The notes under the pieces: model-generated | Databases searched by the model: none | Told to the model about the DNA's origin: nothing | What the model saw: only the letters and a program-made list of their open reading frames with translations | Position numbers and translations under genes: made by a program | Assembly (NCBI GenBank): GCA_004295045.1 | Contig: SHND01000037.1 | Location: 1 to 64,000, forward strand | Reading direction: 5' to 3' | Origin: Chloroflexota bacterium | Lineage (GTDB): Bacteria; Chloroflexota; Anaerolineae; UBA4142; SHND01 | Length of the DNA stretch: 64,000 nucleotides | Shown: positions 36,537-45,328 of the stretch, one piece after another | Numbering within the stretch: position 1 is the stretch's first letter | How the letters are laid out: the number at the start of each line of letters is the position of its first letter

Positions 36537-36965
36537 TTAACTCTCCAGAATTTTTTTTAGATTTGGTGCGGTGTCATTAATGAGCTTGCGAATTTTGGGC
36601 GCAAAGACCGTTTCCATCATTTTCATTGGACCGGACAAAGAGATAATTCCTTTTGCCGACAAACGCGTTCCGTTCGGCGTCGGCTCGAAAAGCATATCAC
36701 CGCGCCATGTAAAAACAGGCGCATTGTATTGGTACGAAATTTTTTGGTTCGGCTCAAACGCGGTGATCACGCCATCCATTTCATATTTCGCGCCCATCAA
36801 GACAAATTGTTGTTTGAATTTTGTGCCTGTGCCAACCGGTCCATCCGAAATTTTTTGGGTACTCTGCACAGGCATCCATTGCGGATTGTTTTCCACATTC
36901 GCGACGAATTGAAATACCTGCGCGACGGGACGTGCAATATCAATGTGGTTGGAAATTTGAATCAT
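36537..36965 (-). CDS. SRPBCC-family protein (polyketide-cyclase-like)
   Basis: The 142-residue protein has the START/SRPBCC pattern. [24 protein letters not shown] is near residues 8-31, with strands [19 protein letters not shown] and [16 protein letters not shown] following. Such proteins bind hydrophobic ligands; most small ones remain unassigned. The ATG overlaps the FKBP stop (ATGA), and the gene after it is the cyclophilin, which suggests one operon. Confidence 0.85.
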   Translation of the reverse strand: MIQISNHIDIARPVAQVFQFVANVENNPQWMPVQSTQKISDGPVGTGTKFKQQFVLMGAKYEMDGVITAFEPNQKISYQYNAPVFTWRGDMLFEPTPNGTRLSAKGIISLSGPMKMMETVFAPKIRKLINDTAPNLKKILES

Positions 36966-37876
36966 TGCACATTCATTAACTCGACATCAAACACCAACGT
37001 CGCATTCGGTGGAATGGGTCCGCGCCCGGGCGCGCCATACGCGAGCTGCGGTGGAATAATCAGGCGGCGTTTTTCGCCAACTTTCATCCCTTGCAGTCCT
37101 TCATCCCATCCCGGAATCACCGCGCCCGCGCCGAGCGGAAAGACAATTGGCTTGCCGCCAATCGAGCTGTCAAATTTTGTGCCATCGGTGAGATAGCCTG
37201 TATAGTCCACGCTGACGGTACTGCCCGCTTTGGCTTCGGCGCCCGTGCCGGGCTGCACAATAATGTATTGCAGACCCGACGGTGTGGTTTGCACCGCGCC
37301 GTTCACTTTTGGAATGTTTGGACTCAATTCTGGCATAGCGCCTCCACTTGGATTACCTTGCAAATAGAGTACCGCGAGCATCAATACGCCGAGCAGCACA
37401 ACACCAACGACGCCAATAAAAAAAAGAGGATTGCGCTTTCCGCCGCCTTGAGTTTGCGCTTGCTCCGGGCGCGCGTCCCATTTTTCTTGCTGCAATTTCG
37501 CCTGCGCCTGCACAATCAATTCGTCCGTATCTTTGTAATGACTCGCGTACATTACGCGCGCTTTGCGCAGCGATACGAGCGCGCCTTCATAATCGCCCGC
37601 GTTAAATTTTGTTTTGCCGTCTTGATACAATTTTTCAATGTCGCGCATCCGCAGCGCCCACTGCAATTTTGCTTCGACGCCTTCGCGGATGCGGTCAATC
37701 GCCAGCGCTTTGCGATACAACGCGATAGTGGCATCCCAATCTTCGCGTTTCGCCGCTTCATCTGCTTCGGCGAGTAATTTTTTTACCTCATCTTCTTCTT
37801 CCGCCGAAAGTTCACGCGGCACATCGGTTGGCTGTGTTTCGCTTGCTTCGAGTTCAGGAGGCGTAGTTTCAGTCAT
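36962..37876 (-). CDS. Membrane-anchored FKBP-type isomerase with N-terminal TPR-like region
   Basis: The 304-residue protein has an acidic N-terminus and a TPR-like helical region (about 28-135) with two A-x-Y-x-x-A-L repeats ([24 protein letters not shown]). One membrane helix lies at 151-172. The FKBP domain spans 195-304, with [44 protein letters not shown] and [13 protein letters not shown]. The topology places the TPR part in the cytoplasm and the isomerase outside. It heads a unit with the SRPBCC and cyclophilin genes, all overlapping or adjacent. Confidence 0.92.
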   Translation of the reverse strand: MTETTPPELEASETQPTDVPRELSAEEEDEVKKLLAEADEAAKREDWDATIALYRKALAIDRIREGVEAKLQWALRMRDIEKLYQDGKTKFNAGDYEGALVSLRKARVMYASHYKDTDELIVQAQAKLQQEKWDARPEQAQTQGGGKRNPLFFIGVVGVVLLGVLMLAVLYLQGNPSGGAMPELSPNIPKVNGAVQTTPSGLQYIIVQPGTGAEAKAGSTVSVDYTGYLTDGTKFDSSIGGKPIVFPLGAGAVIPGWDEGLQGMKVGEKRRLIIPPQLAYGAPGRGPIPPNATLVFDVELMNVQ

Positions 37877-37918
37877 AGCTATTGGTCAGAAATAATTGTT
37901 TCGTCATGCGAAACAATT

Positions 37919-38599
37919 CTATTGCATCTCCGCTGCGGTAATTTTTTGATCGTTTTGTGTTTGGCGCGTTTCAGGACGCGTGATGCGCATCGGATTCAAA
38001 TGATATGCGTCGTTCAACACGCGCAAGCGCGCGCCGCGTTCGCCCCACTGGACGACGTTGATAGAGGCGTTGTCAATGTAAAAGGGCAAAGGACGTTCAA
38101 CGTCCAAATTCATCGCGACCATTAACAACATATTGATTGTGCCGCCATGCGTAATCGCCAACAGACGTCCGTCAGAATGTTTGGCGCGAATATCCCGCAG
38201 AAAATCTTGCGCCCGCTTGACAAAATCTTCGCGCGCTTCTTCACCGGGAATGTGCGGACGCGGTCCGCCGTTATGCCACGCGTGATGCACGTCGGGATAT
38301 TTTTCGCGGAGGTCGTTCATGGTCAAACCTTCCAACACTCCGAGCGAGCGTTCCAACAAGCGCGCATCCGCCGTAACGGGCAGGTTCAATGCGTCGCCGA
38401 TCATCTCCGCCGTGCGATACGCGCGTTTCAACGGACTCGCATAAAGCGCTTGAAATTCGCCTTCGTCGGGCATCCGCGCCGCGAGCCGCCGCGCCTGCTC
38501 CAAACCGCGCGCATTCAATTCAATATCGCTGTGTCCTTGAATCCGTCCTGCGGCGTTCCAGTCGGTTTCTCCGTGACGAATCAAATAAAGTTTGAGCAT
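37919..38599 (-). CDS. Histidine phosphatase (phosphoglycerate-mutase-like)
   Basis: The 226-residue protein has the catalytic RHGETDWNAAGRIQGHSDIELNARG opening at about residues 7-31 (nucleophile His8). It also has SPLKRAYRTAE near 60-70 and the second catalytic His in AITHGGTINMLL near 155. The substrate could be phosphoglycerate, adenosylcobalamin phosphate (CobC-like), or another small phosphate ester. The start at 38599 (MLKLYLIRHGE) was chosen over 38704 because a good extended -10 (TGGTATAAT) lies between the two. Confidence 0.88.
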   Translation of the reverse strand: MLKLYLIRHGETDWNAAGRIQGHSDIELNARGLEQARRLAARMPDEGEFQALYASPLKRAYRTAEMIGDALNLPVTADARLLERSLGVLEGLTMNDLREKYPDVHHAWHNGGPRPHIPGEEAREDFVKRAQDFLRDIRAKHSDGRLLAITHGGTINMLLMVAMNLDVERPLPFYIDNASINVVQWGERGARLRVLNDAYHLNPMRITRPETRQTQNDQKITAAEMQ

Positions 38600-38614
38600 C
38601 GTTTCAAGTGCGTG

Positions 38615-38622
38615 ATTATACC
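38615..38622 (-). promoter_or_regulatory. Extended -10 promoter element of the histidine phosphatase gene
   Basis: TGGTATAAT on the minus strand has its TATAAT at 38615-38620, 15 bases upstream of the ATG. It lies inside the longer open frame, arguing for the shorter protein. Confidence 0.5.
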
Positions 38623-38700
38623 AAAAGTTCCTAAATTGTCCGTGAGAATGGGTTAATAACTCGACGCCAGAAAACGAACGCCAGAGTCTCCTCTGGCGCC

Positions 38701-39630
38701 TCAAGCGTTTAGAATTTCTTCGGCAATTGCGTACAGATCGCGTTTACGCGTGATAATTTCGTCAATCCAATTTTGCCATCTCGCATCCGAGACATTTTGT
38801 AATTTCTTGCCCAGCAATTCGCGTTTTAACAATTCGCGCAATTCATCGTCAAACCGCGCGGCTTCTTTTTTGACGCGCAAATGATTTTCGTTTGTGTATG
38901 TTTTGTGCTTGGCAATCGCGTCGGCAAGTTCACTCATGCCTTTGCCTTGCAGCGCAATCGTTTTGAGAACGGGCGGACGCCACGCGCGTTTGTCAGGATT
39001 GAGACTCAGGTTCATTTGCAATGCAGCAACCGTCGCGTTTGCGCCGTCGCGGTCGGCTTTGTTCACCACCAGAATATCCGCGATTTCGAGGATGCCTGCT
39101 TTGATCGCTTGAATGTCATCGCCAAAACCCGGCGCTTCCAAAACAATCGTCGTGTGCGCGTGTTTCGCAATATCCACTTCGCCTTGCCCCGCGCCGACCG
39201 TTTCAACGAGAATCACATCAAAGCCCGCGGCGTCAAGTACAAGAATCGCATCCGAAACTGCCGCTGCGAGTCCGCCGAGTTGTCCGCGCGATGCCATACT
39301 GCGAATAAAAATTCCGGTCCCCGCCAAATCTTGCATCCGAAAGCGGTCGCCCAAAATCGCGCCGCCGGTGAAGGGTGACGATGGGTCAACGGCAATGATC
39401 GCCACGCGTTTTTCGCGCGCGCACAATTCTTTTGCCAGCGCGTTGACGAGCGTAGATTTCCCCGTCCCCGGCGCGCCGGTGATGCCGATAATGTCCGCGC
39501 GTCCTGTGTACGGAAAAAGAGCGCGGATGAGATTCCGCGCGTCGTCGCCGCCGCGTTCCACCCGCGTTAGCGCGCGCGCAACGGCGAGAGGTTCACCGTT
39601 TTGGATTTGGGAAATGAATTTAGAGTTCAA
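38701..39630 (-). CDS. meaB: Methylmalonyl-CoA mutase-associated GTPase MeaB
   Basis: The 309-residue G3E-family GTPase has Walker A GAPGTGKSTL near residues 55-64, followed by VAIIAVDPSSPFTGGAILGDR and the switch segments ETVGAGQGE (about 143-151) and NKAD (about 190-193). It guards and reloads the B12 cofactor of methylmalonyl-CoA mutase or isobutyryl-CoA mutase. The B12-binding subunit gene lies just upstream on the same strand, separated by a 136-base repeat-rich spacer. No mutase catalytic subunit is in the window. Confidence 0.94.
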   Translation of the reverse strand: MNSKFISQIQNGEPLAVARALTRVERGGDDARNLIRALFPYTGRADIIGITGAPGTGKSTLVNALAKELCAREKRVAIIAVDPSSPFTGGAILGDRFRMQDLAGTGIFIRSMASRGQLGGLAAAVSDAILVLDAAGFDVILVETVGAGQGEVDIAKHAHTTIVLEAPGFGDDIQAIKAGILEIADILVVNKADRDGANATVAALQMNLSLNPDKRAWRPPVLKTIALQGKGMSELADAIAKHKTYTNENHLRVKKEAARFDDELRELLKRELLGKKLQNVSDARWQNWIDEIITRKRDLYAIAEEILNA

Positions 39631-39639
39631 AATGGAGGT

Positions 39640-39766
39640 CGGAGATTGGGTGATTAGGGATAGGTGGTTAGGTGATTGGGTGGTTAGGTGATTGGGTGAT
39701 TAGGTGATTTTGCATTTTGCAATGTGCATTGTGCATTGTGCATTGTGCATTCTGCATTCTGCGTTT
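39640..39766. repeat. Degenerate tandem words GGTGATTGGGTG and GTGCATTGTGCATT
   Basis: The spacer before meaB contains about eight tandem variants of GGTGATTAGGTGATTGGG, followed by five variants of GCATTGTGCATTCTGC. Both words occur in the opposite orientation in the spacers at 13158-13245 and 17660-17700. No gene or terminator is visible. Confidence 0.75.
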
Positions 39767-40186
39767 TCACCCTTCCGCCTTTGTCTTTCGTTGCGCCATT
39801 TCGTTTTGCACAAATTTCACCAAGTCGTTCGTATTCGTACCGGGACCAAAAACGCCGGTGAAACCCATGGCTTCAAGTTGTGGAATGTCTTCGTCGGGAA
39901 TGATGCCGCCTGCGACGAGCAGCACATCGTCTTTGCCTTTTTCTCTCAACATTTCTGTAATGCGCGGAAACAATTCGAGATGCGCGCCGGACAATATGGA
40001 AAGGCCCACCACGTCAACATCTTCTTGTAACGCGGCTTCGGCAATCATTTCGGGCGTTTGACGAATGCCGGTGTAAATCACTTCCATGCCCGCATCGCGC
40101 ATCGCGCGCGCGACCACTTTGGCGCCGCGGTCATGGCCGTCGAGTCCGGGCTTGGCGACGAGTACGCGTATCGGTGTCTCACTCAT
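39767..40186 (-). CDS. Cobalamin-binding subunit of a methylmalonyl-CoA-mutase-type enzyme
   Basis: The 139-residue protein is a stand-alone B12-binding domain. It has the DxHxxG motif in [22 protein letters not shown] (residues 14-35), the SxL segment [10 protein letters not shown] near 62-71 and GGII..D near 90. It carries adenosylcobalamin for radical carbon-skeleton rearrangement of methylmalonyl-CoA or a related acyl-CoA. The large catalytic subunit must be encoded elsewhere. The start at 40186 ([14 protein letters not shown]) was preferred over an ATG at 40213. Confidence 0.92.
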   Translation of the reverse strand: MSETPIRVLVAKPGLDGHDRGAKVVARAMRDAGMEVIYTGIRQTPEMIAEAALQEDVDVVGLSILSGAHLELFPRITEMLREKGKDDVLLVAGGIIPDEDIPQLEAMGFTGVFGPGTNTNDLVKFVQNEMAQRKTKAEG

Positions 40187-40229
40187 GAGTAACTCCGCAA
40201 AAGAAATTGGCAAAGGAAATTATAGCACA

Positions 40230-40373
40230 GCCGACAAACATTTCGCCGCGCGGCAGAGTCATTGGTTCCGCGTGAAAGGGAACAAACTCGCGGAACATTG
40301 GGCGACGCGCGAAGATTTACCTGTGTTGGTGCAGCTGGGGGTTATCAAGTTGCCGGGGACGCAAGTGGTATGA
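40230..40373 (+). pseudogene. C-terminal remnant of a SnoaL-like ester cyclase
   Basis: The frame ends with HWFRVKGNKLAEHWATRED followed by LPVLVQLGVI. This matches the last strand and helix of SnoaL-like proteins (FRxxxGKIxEHWxxxDxxxxxxQLG). The N-terminal two thirds of such a protein and a start codon are absent. It lies beside the decayed toxin-antitoxin remnants, in a small pocket of broken genes. Confidence 0.6.
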
Positions 40374-40376
40374 GGT

Positions 40377-40511
40377 CTAATAGAAAAACGCCACGTCCAA
40401 GAAGCTGTCGTCAATAAGATACACGCGCATTCGATTCAGTTCTGAATCCACACTTTCAACACTATCGACAAATTCGGTTTCCGCAATAGTTCTGAGGGCA
40501 AGAATATCAAC
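40377..40511 (-). pseudogene. Truncated DUF6516-like toxin fragment
   Basis: A 44-codon frame reads ALRTIAETEFVDSVESVDSE then LNRMRVYLIDDSFLDVAFFY and stops. RVYLIDDSFLDV resembles the first strand of DUF6516-type proteins found beside short antitoxins. In the next frame ATGAGCCTCGTTGATATTCTT could be its original start, so at least one frame change separates start and body. The family match is by eye. Confidence 0.45.
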
Positions 40512-40590
40512 GAGGCTCATGTAGGGAAGAAACCGCGTCTTGCAGTTGGCGCCGTCGAAACTCTAAATGGTCAAGTCGAAAATAATCTTC

Positions 40591-40809
40591 TCACGTTCCT
40601 TCTTCCGGGAGCGTACCTTCGCTGTAGCGTTGGTCAATCTCTCTGGCAGATTGAACATGATACTTGATTTGAAGACTTGAGATTTCTGTTTCAACACGGC
40701 GCAATTGCGCGTTAAGATATGTCTCCAAACTCGCGCGCAACAATTCATCAGCATTCACATCGAGCTGTTCGGCTACACGATCAACGAGATGCACTTGCAA
40801 CTCTGTCAT
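40591..40809 (-). pseudogene. Antitoxin-like short protein, ended by an early TGA
   Basis: The 72-residue protein begins MTELQVHLVDRVAEQLDVNA, like a degradation-prone antitoxin N-terminus, and continues as helices. It stops at TGA after LPEEGT. The same frame then continues EDYFRLDHLEF, the sort of acidic-helical end such antitoxins carry (a Trp codon TGG changed to TGA would restore it). The following toxin-like frame is also broken. The clpX stop is seven bases downstream on the same strand. Confidence 0.5.
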
Positions 40810-40816
40810 AGGAAAC

Positions 40817-42097
40817 CTATGCGGCGCTTTCCTTTTCCCACTCTACCGGCAGCTCGGCGTGTGTGAGCAGCAGCGGACGCGTTTTGTTTTTGATCGTGTC
40901 CGCGTTGATGACGCATTTGCGGATGTCGGAGCGCGAGGGAATTTCGTACATCACATCGAGCAGCACTTCTTCGATGATGGTGCGGAGTCCCCGCGCCCCT
41001 GTTTTGAAACGGAGCGCTTCTTGCGCGGCGGCTTGCAGCGCATCATCCGTGAAAACAAGTTCGACGCGATCCATCGCGAACATTTTTTGATACTGCTTGA
41101 TGATCGCGTTTTTCGGCTCGGTCAAAATTTTGATGAGCATTTTTTCATCGAGCGGGTCAACGCTGACAATGACGGGAACGCGTCCGACAAATTCGGGAAT
41201 AAGTCCGAATTGCACCAAATCGTCGGCAGTGACGAGCCGCATGAGCTCCGACTGCGAAAGATCACGCGCGCTGCGCTGACTGTCGCCTTTGAACCCCGCG
41301 ATGCGGCGTTCGGTCATGCGTTCGCTGACGATTTTTTCGAGACCATCGAACGCGCCGCCGAGAATGAATAAAATGTTAGACGTATTGAGTTTGATATATT
41401 CTTGCTGCGGATGTTTGCGCCCTTGTTGCGGCGGCACGTTCGCGACAGTGCCTTCGACAATTTTCAATAATGCTTGTTGGACGCCTTCGCCCGAAACGTC
41501 GCGCGTGATGGAGGGATTGTCGCCCGTCTTGCGCGAAATCTTGTCAATCTCATCAATATAGATAATGCCGCGTTCGGCGCGCGGAATATCGTACTCGGCG
41601 GCTTGAAGCAGCGAAAGCAAAATATGCTCAACATCTTCGCCGACATAACCCGCTTCGGTGAGTGTCGTCGCGTCGGCAATCGTAAAAGGCACGTCGAGAA
41701 TTTTCGCCAGCGTTTGAGCGAGGAGCGTTTTGCCGCAGCCCGTCGGACCGATGAGGAGAATATTCGCTTTGCCGAGTTCGACTTCATCGGTGGCGGCGCC
41801 GTTCATCACGCGCTTGTAGTGATTGTAGACTGCGACGGACAACACCTTTTTCGAACGGTCTTGCCCGATGACATATTGATTGAGGCGGCGATAAATTTCG
41901 CGCGGCGGCAATGTTTTGATCGAGAGCATTTCGCCGCGCGGCGTCATCGCCTCTTCCATCAAAATCTCGCGGCACAGTTCGACACATTCGTCGCAGATGA
42001 AAACAGAATCGGGTCCCGCGATCAGGCGATTCACCTGTTCCTGCGAACGTCCACAAAACGAACAAAATTCTTCGGCGCGTCGGGTGCGGCTTATCAT
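40817..42097 (-). CDS. clpX: ATP-dependent Clp protease ATPase subunit ClpX
   Basis: The 426-residue AAA+ unfoldase delivers tagged proteins to ClpP. The N-terminal zinc finger has CSFCG (Cys12, Cys15) and CDECVELC (near 34-41). Walker A is [12 protein letters not shown] near 121-132 and Walker [11 protein letters not shown] near 186-195. The pore loop GYVGED, the IGF-type ClpP-contact region and sensor II GARGLR near 370 are present. The ATG at 42097 ([16 protein letters not shown]) fits the family start. clpP lies upstream on the same strand behind a terminator-like hairpin. Confidence 0.96.
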   Translation of the reverse strand: MISRTRRAEEFCSFCGRSQEQVNRLIAGPDSVFICDECVELCREILMEEAMTPRGEMLSIKTLPPREIYRRLNQYVIGQDRSKKVLSVAVYNHYKRVMNGAATDEVELGKANILLIGPTGCGKTLLAQTLAKILDVPFTIADATTLTEAGYVGEDVEHILLSLLQAAEYDIPRAERGIIYIDEIDKISRKTGDNPSITRDVSGEGVQQALLKIVEGTVANVPPQQGRKHPQQEYIKLNTSNILFILGGAFDGLEKIVSERMTERRIAGFKGDSQRSARDLSQSELMRLVTADDLVQFGLIPEFVGRVPVIVSVDPLDEKMLIKILTEPKNAIIKQYQKMFAMDRVELVFTDDALQAAAQEALRFKTGARGLRTIIEEVLLDVMYEIPSRSDIRKCVINADTIKNKTRPLLLTHAELPVEWEKESAA

Positions 42098-42161
42098 AGT
42101 AGAGTAGGATTGTCCTTGCGAGACGCGTCTCGTAAAGACAAGGCGACTAATCCAAACAAAC

Positions 42162-42203
42162 AAAAAGGGACGAACTCGTTACACTACAACGCTCCGTCCC
42201 TCT
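42162..42203 (-). terminator. Hairpin between clpP and clpX
   Basis: On the minus strand AGGGACG and CGTCCCT pair, with inner CGTT/AACG, followed by five T. It may terminate part of the clpP transcription before clpX. Confidence 0.7.
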
Positions 42204-42209
42204 CTTTTT

Positions 42210-42842
42210 TTACCGATGTCCGTTGCTGCTGATTTTTTCCATTCCCTCTTTGGGAGCGGGCATCAAAACCTCGTCCACGATACCATATTCAACGGCTGCC
42301 TGCGGTTCCATGTAATAGTTCCGATCGCTGTCGCGAATGATCCGTTCGAGCGGCTGTCCCGTGTGCTTGGCAAGAATATCGTTCAAGCGTTCGCGTTCGC
42401 GGATGATGCGCCGCGCTTCGATTTCGATATCCACCGCTTGCCCTTGCGCGCCGCCGAGTGGTTGATGAATGTGAATCAGCGAATTGGGCAGGGCAAAACG
42501 ACGCCCCGGATGTCCCGCCGCGAGCAGCACCGTGCCCATGCTTGCCGCGAGACCGACGCAGTAGGTTGAAACAGGGCAGCGGATCAACTGCATCGTGTCA
42601 TAAATTGCGAGACCGGCGTAAATCACGCCGCCGGGCGAATTTACATAGAGCCGAATTTCTTTGTCGGGGTCTTCACGTTCGAGAAACAAAAGTTGCGCGA
42701 CGATGACGTTGGCGATTTGATCATCAATCGGCGTGCCAAGAAAAACGATTCGTTCTTTCAACAACAACGAAAACACATCGTAGGCGCGTTCGCCGCGTCC
42801 GGTGTTTTCGACAACCATGGGGATTAAGTTTTGGGGAAACAT
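42210..42842 (-). CDS. clpP: ATP-dependent Clp protease proteolytic subunit ClpP
   Basis: The 210-residue serine protease forms the barrel-shaped ClpP complex with ClpX. Catalytic Ser is in [14 protein letters not shown] near residue 100 and His in [15 protein letters not shown] near 122-128. The catalytic Asp is in the DRNYYM region near 172-178. The N-terminus [22 protein letters not shown] is close to normal. The ATG at 42842 has GGAG six bases upstream. tig is encoded just before it, the usual bacterial order tig-clpP-clpX. Confidence 0.97.
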   Translation of the reverse strand: MFPQNLIPMVVENTGRGERAYDVFSLLLKERIVFLGTPIDDQIANVIVAQLLFLEREDPDKEIRLYVNSPGGVIYAGLAIYDTMQLIRCPVSTYCVGLAASMGTVLLAAGHPGRRFALPNSLIHIHQPLGGAQGQAVDIEIEARRIIRERERLNDILAKHTGQPLERIIRDSDRNYYMEPQAAVEYGIVDEVLMPAPKEGMEKISSNGHR

Positions 42843-42866
42843 GTTTGACTCCAAGAAGACAAGTAA

Positions 42867-42904
42867 ACAGGGAAACAGGTATACATGGTTACTTGTTTCC
42901 CTGT
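42867..42904. repeat. ACAGGGAAACA inverted repeat between tig and clpP
   Basis: ACAGGGAAACA (42867-42877) and TGTTTCCCTGT (42894-42904) are perfect 11-base arms. The same word is tandemly repeated inside the FGE-like gene at 6939-6995. Confidence 0.75.
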
Positions 42905-42919
42905 CTACCTCTTTACCTA

Positions 42920-44326
42920 CTACTTGCTCAACTCGATACCTTTTGCCAATTCTTGCCGCACTTGACGCGGGTCGGTGATGAGTCCGGTTGGAATGGGATT
43001 TTCGCCGCGCACCATTTCCGGCGTGAGGATCAAGCCGCTGACCGGTTCACCCTTTGCCATCGCCACAATTCTATTCATCACTTGATTGACGCGCAAATTG
43101 AACGCAATATTTTCGCGCGCATCCGCTGTGTTGTACGCGCGTCGCACAACGTTTGCATTTGCGCCGTGCTCGACGGATTCTTGAACGCGGCGTTCGATGT
43201 CGGCTTTGACCTGTTCGTTAGTAACGACGACGTTTTCGGCTTTGATCAGTTCGCCCAAAACAAGCAGCTGCTTGAGGCGCTTTTCCGCGTTCGGTTTCAG
43301 CCCACTCTTGATTTCCTCTTCGGTCTTGCCCGAAAGGCGAACATAATTGTCCCACGACAAGCCCATCTCTTGGATATTTTCTTTGAAATGCTCGAGGTCA
43401 TGTTCCAACTCATGATCGAGCATTTGCGGCGCGTACGCGATCTCGGACTGATCTACGACAGCTTGCAGCACATCGTTCGCGAATTTCACATCGCGGTCGC
43501 GTTCTTTGGTGCGATGGACAATATCGTAAATGTTGCCCTTGAATTCTTCGAGGGTGGTGAATTGACTAACGGCTTGCGCAAATTCATCGGTGAGCTCGGG
43601 CAGCTGCTGCTCTTTGATGTCTTGCAGTGTTACTTGATAATGGGCAGTCTTGCCGCGATAATTTTCGTCGCCATAGTCTTCCGCATACGTGTAATCAAAC
43701 TCGCGCACATCGCCGCTGTTCATGCCAACTAAATTTTCATCGAACGGCAAGTACGCTTGCGCGCGCTCTCCGACCGTGACGCGCAAACCGTTTTCGTCAA
43801 CGGGCTCTTCACCCTCGACGCCTCCGCTCACATCCACCGTAATCACATCGCCCGCTTGCACGGGACGCTCGACCGGTGTCATGGTCGCTTGGGTTAATTG
43901 AAAACGATTCAAAACATCGTTGACTTCTTGCTCCGTCACCTCGATCTCTTCCGGCTGCATACGGATGGACTTGTAATCGCCGAGTCTGACCTCCGGCACG
44001 ACCGGAATGGTGTATTTCAAGATGAGCGGTTCTTTTTGCACGACTTCTAAATTTCCCGAGTCAATCGGATTGAGATCGTTTTCTTTTAGCACTTGACGAT
44101 AGAGAGAGCGCGATAAATCTTCGACCGCTTCTTCGACCAAAACGTCTTTGCCAAAGGTGCGCTCGACCATTTCATACGGCGCTTTGCCGGGGCGAAAGCC
44201 GGGCATGGGGCGAATGCGCGAGATATTTTGTGCGGCACGCTTCATCGCACTCTGCATTTGATCATCGTCCACTTCCACAGTTACGATGGCGAGACGATCA
44301 GGAGTAATTTCTTTGGTGATGTTCAT
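42920..44326 (-). CDS. tig: Trigger factor
   Basis: The 468-residue ribosome-bound chaperone and prolyl isomerase has its N-terminal ribosome-binding region with the signature-like [21 protein letters not shown] near residues 38-58. The FKBP-type domain (about 160-245) starts with [14 protein letters not shown] and has [18 protein letters not shown] long helical C-terminal domain follows. The tig-clpP-clpX order on this strand is typical. The spacer before its ATG contains a repeat-rich hairpin region and tRNA-Leu. Confidence 0.95.
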   Translation of the reverse strand: MNITKEITPDRLAIVTVEVDDDQMQSAMKRAAQNISRIRPMPGFRPGKAPYEMVERTFGKDVLVEEAVEDLSRSLYRQVLKENDLNPIDSGNLEVVQKEPLILKYTIPVVPEVRLGDYKSIRMQPEEIEVTEQEVNDVLNRFQLTQATMTPVERPVQAGDVITVDVSGGVEGEEPVDENGLRVTVGERAQAYLPFDENLVGMNSGDVREFDYTYAEDYGDENYRGKTAHYQVTLQDIKEQQLPELTDEFAQAVSQFTTLEEFKGNIYDIVHRTKERDRDVKFANDVLQAVVDQSEIAYAPQMLDHELEHDLEHFKENIQEMGLSWDNYVRLSGKTEEEIKSGLKPNAEKRLKQLLVLGELIKAENVVVTNEQVKADIERRVQESVEHGANANVVRRAYNTADARENIAFNLRVNQVMNRIVAMAKGEPVSGLILTPEMVRGENPIPTGLITDPRQVRQELAKGIELSK

Positions 44327-44334
44327 GGATGGCT

Positions 44335-44426
44335 GATAGCGAATTGCAGATAGAATTTAGCGGACAGCATGTAGCGAATAGCGATTGGATTTTGCGATTC
44401 GCTATCTGCGATTTGCTATCTGCAAA
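44335..44426. repeat. Degenerate AGCGAAT/CAGATAGC inverted words before tig
   Basis: The spacer contains TAGCGAATTGCAGATAG, then TAGCGAATAGCGATTGG and then the near-complement CGATTCGCTATCTGCGATTTGCTATCTGC. The two halves can pair as a long imperfect stem. There is no U-tract. Confidence 0.6.
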
Positions 44427-44430
44427 CAGT

Positions 44431-44657
44431 GCCAGAGGCGGGACTTGAACCCGCACGCTGTTGTCAGCACAGGATTCAAGTCCTGGGCGTCTGGCGTTAT
44501 TTCGATGCCGGAGGCGGGACTTGAACCCGCACGCTGTTGCCAGCACAGGATTCAAGTCCTGGGCGTCTGGCGTTATTTCGATGCCGGAGGCGGGACTTGA
44601 ACCCGCACGCTGTTGTCAGCACAGGATTCAAGTCCTGGGCGTCTGGCGTTATTTCGA
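44431..44657 (-). repeat. Three tandem copies of the 3' part of tRNA-Leu (76-base period)
   Basis: Units begin at 44431, 44507 and 44583, and the fourth is the tRNA itself (44659). Each covers acceptor 3' strand, T arm, variable arm and anticodon arm of tRNA-Leu plus 13 bases of linker GCGTTATTTCGAT. In the three extra copies the anticodon loop has lost one base (CTTGAA instead of CTTAGAA), and the D arm and acceptor 5' strand are missing. Variants TTGTCAGC (copies 1, 3) and TTGCCAGC (copies 2, 4) alternate, suggesting duplication of a two-unit block. Confidence 0.92.
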
Positions 44658-44741
44658 TGCCGGAGGCGGGACTTGAACCCGCACGCTGTTGCCAGCACAG
44701 GATTCTAAGTCCTGGGCGTCTGCCAATTTCGCCACCCCGGC
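44658..44741 (-). tRNA. tRNA-Leu (UAG)
   Basis: The minus strand starts GCCGGGG, pairing with CTCCGGC, and carries discriminator A. The anticodon loop CTTAGAA between CAGGA and TCCTG reads UAG. A long variable arm is present, as required for a class II tRNA. CCA is not encoded. This is the only complete copy of the unit repeated beside it. Confidence 0.96.
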
Positions 44742-44892
44742 GGTAATCAAAAATTTTCGTCCGATTGGTCGAACGAAAGCGACGATGCATCGCACCGCGC
44801 GATTATTATAGTGGATTGCGATGAATTGGCAAAACAGAAATACGAATTGGCGGTTGGTGTTCTGATTTTTGGGGCGCGTGCGAAAATAGAAT

Positions 44893-44920
44893 TTGGCACA
44901 TTGACAGCGTATGCTATAAT
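44893..44920 (+). promoter_or_regulatory. Promoter of tRNA-Val
   Basis: TTGGCA at 44893-44898 and TATAAT at 44915-44920 with a 16-base spacer lie 13 bases before the tRNA. The nearby TTGACA at 44901 is only 8 bases from the -10 and is not usable as a -35. Confidence 0.75.
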
Positions 44921-44933
44921 ATTCGGCACGTTT

Positions 44934-45007
44934 GGGCGGTTAGCTCAGTTGGCTAGAGCGCAGCGTTGACATCGCTGAGGTCACAGGTTCAATCCCTGTA
45001 TCGCCCA
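44934..45007 (+). tRNA. tRNA-Val (GAC)
   Basis: GGGCGGT pairs with ATCGCCC as the acceptor stem, with discriminator A. The anticodon loop TTGACAT between CAGCG and CGCTG reads GAC. The T loop is GTTCAATC. CCA is not encoded. Confidence 0.96.
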
Positions 45008-45049
45008 CTCTGAATTTTTGATTTCTGATATTGGATTTTTGATTGAGCA

Positions 45050-45328
45050 ATAGACCGCCGGACGAGTAATCAATCACGCGCTTGCAGCAAGAGAGAGGCA
45101 TTGGCTGAAACTTCTCTTAACGGCGAATTGACGAAAACCCCCGGTGAGCTTGGCGAGGAAAATTGTAAGCAATGGCGCTTGCATCAGTAATGCGCCACGG
45201 TTGCGCCGTTATCGCTTTCGAGAGGTGTCATCCATGAAGAACATGTTGATGACGCAATTTGGGTGGAACCGCGAGTGAGCCGCTCGTCCCAATCTGGGAT
45301 GGGCGGTTTTTTTATTTGAGGTGAACGG
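45050..45328 (+). promoter_or_regulatory. T-box riboswitch leader of lysC-asd
   Basis: The T-box sequence GGGTGGAACCGCG is at 45261-45273. The upstream part has stem I features: GACGAGTAAT (AGTA-type loop) near 45061, AGAGAG at 45090-45095 and a GGCTGAAA distal loop near 45103. ACC in the segment AAAACCCCCGGT near 45134-45145, directly before the strand that could pair with ACCG at 45055, is the best specifier candidate and would read threonine; this is not certain. A terminator follows. Uncharged tRNA would prevent termination and switch on aspartate-family synthesis. Confidence 0.88.
45280..45318 (+). terminator. T-box terminator hairpin
   Basis: CCGCTCGTCCCA, loop ATC and TGGGATGGGCGG pair over 12 bases (two G-U wobbles) and are followed by seven T. 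It competes with the antiterminator that contains the T-box sequence. Confidence 0.9.

Noticed and set aside
44431..44741. CRISPR-like direct repeats
   Set aside because: The 76-base units are adjacent copies of tRNA-Leu sequence without unique spacers, and no cas genes are near.
44385..44790. Open frames of 60-100 codons across the tRNA-Leu repeat region on both strands
   Set aside because: They are translations of tRNA-derived DNA. The 76-base period gives repeating peptides with no start signals.
44901..44906. TTGACA as -35 of the tRNA-Val promoter
   Set aside because: Only 8 bases separate it from the TATAAT. TTGGCA at 44893 has a proper 16-base spacer.
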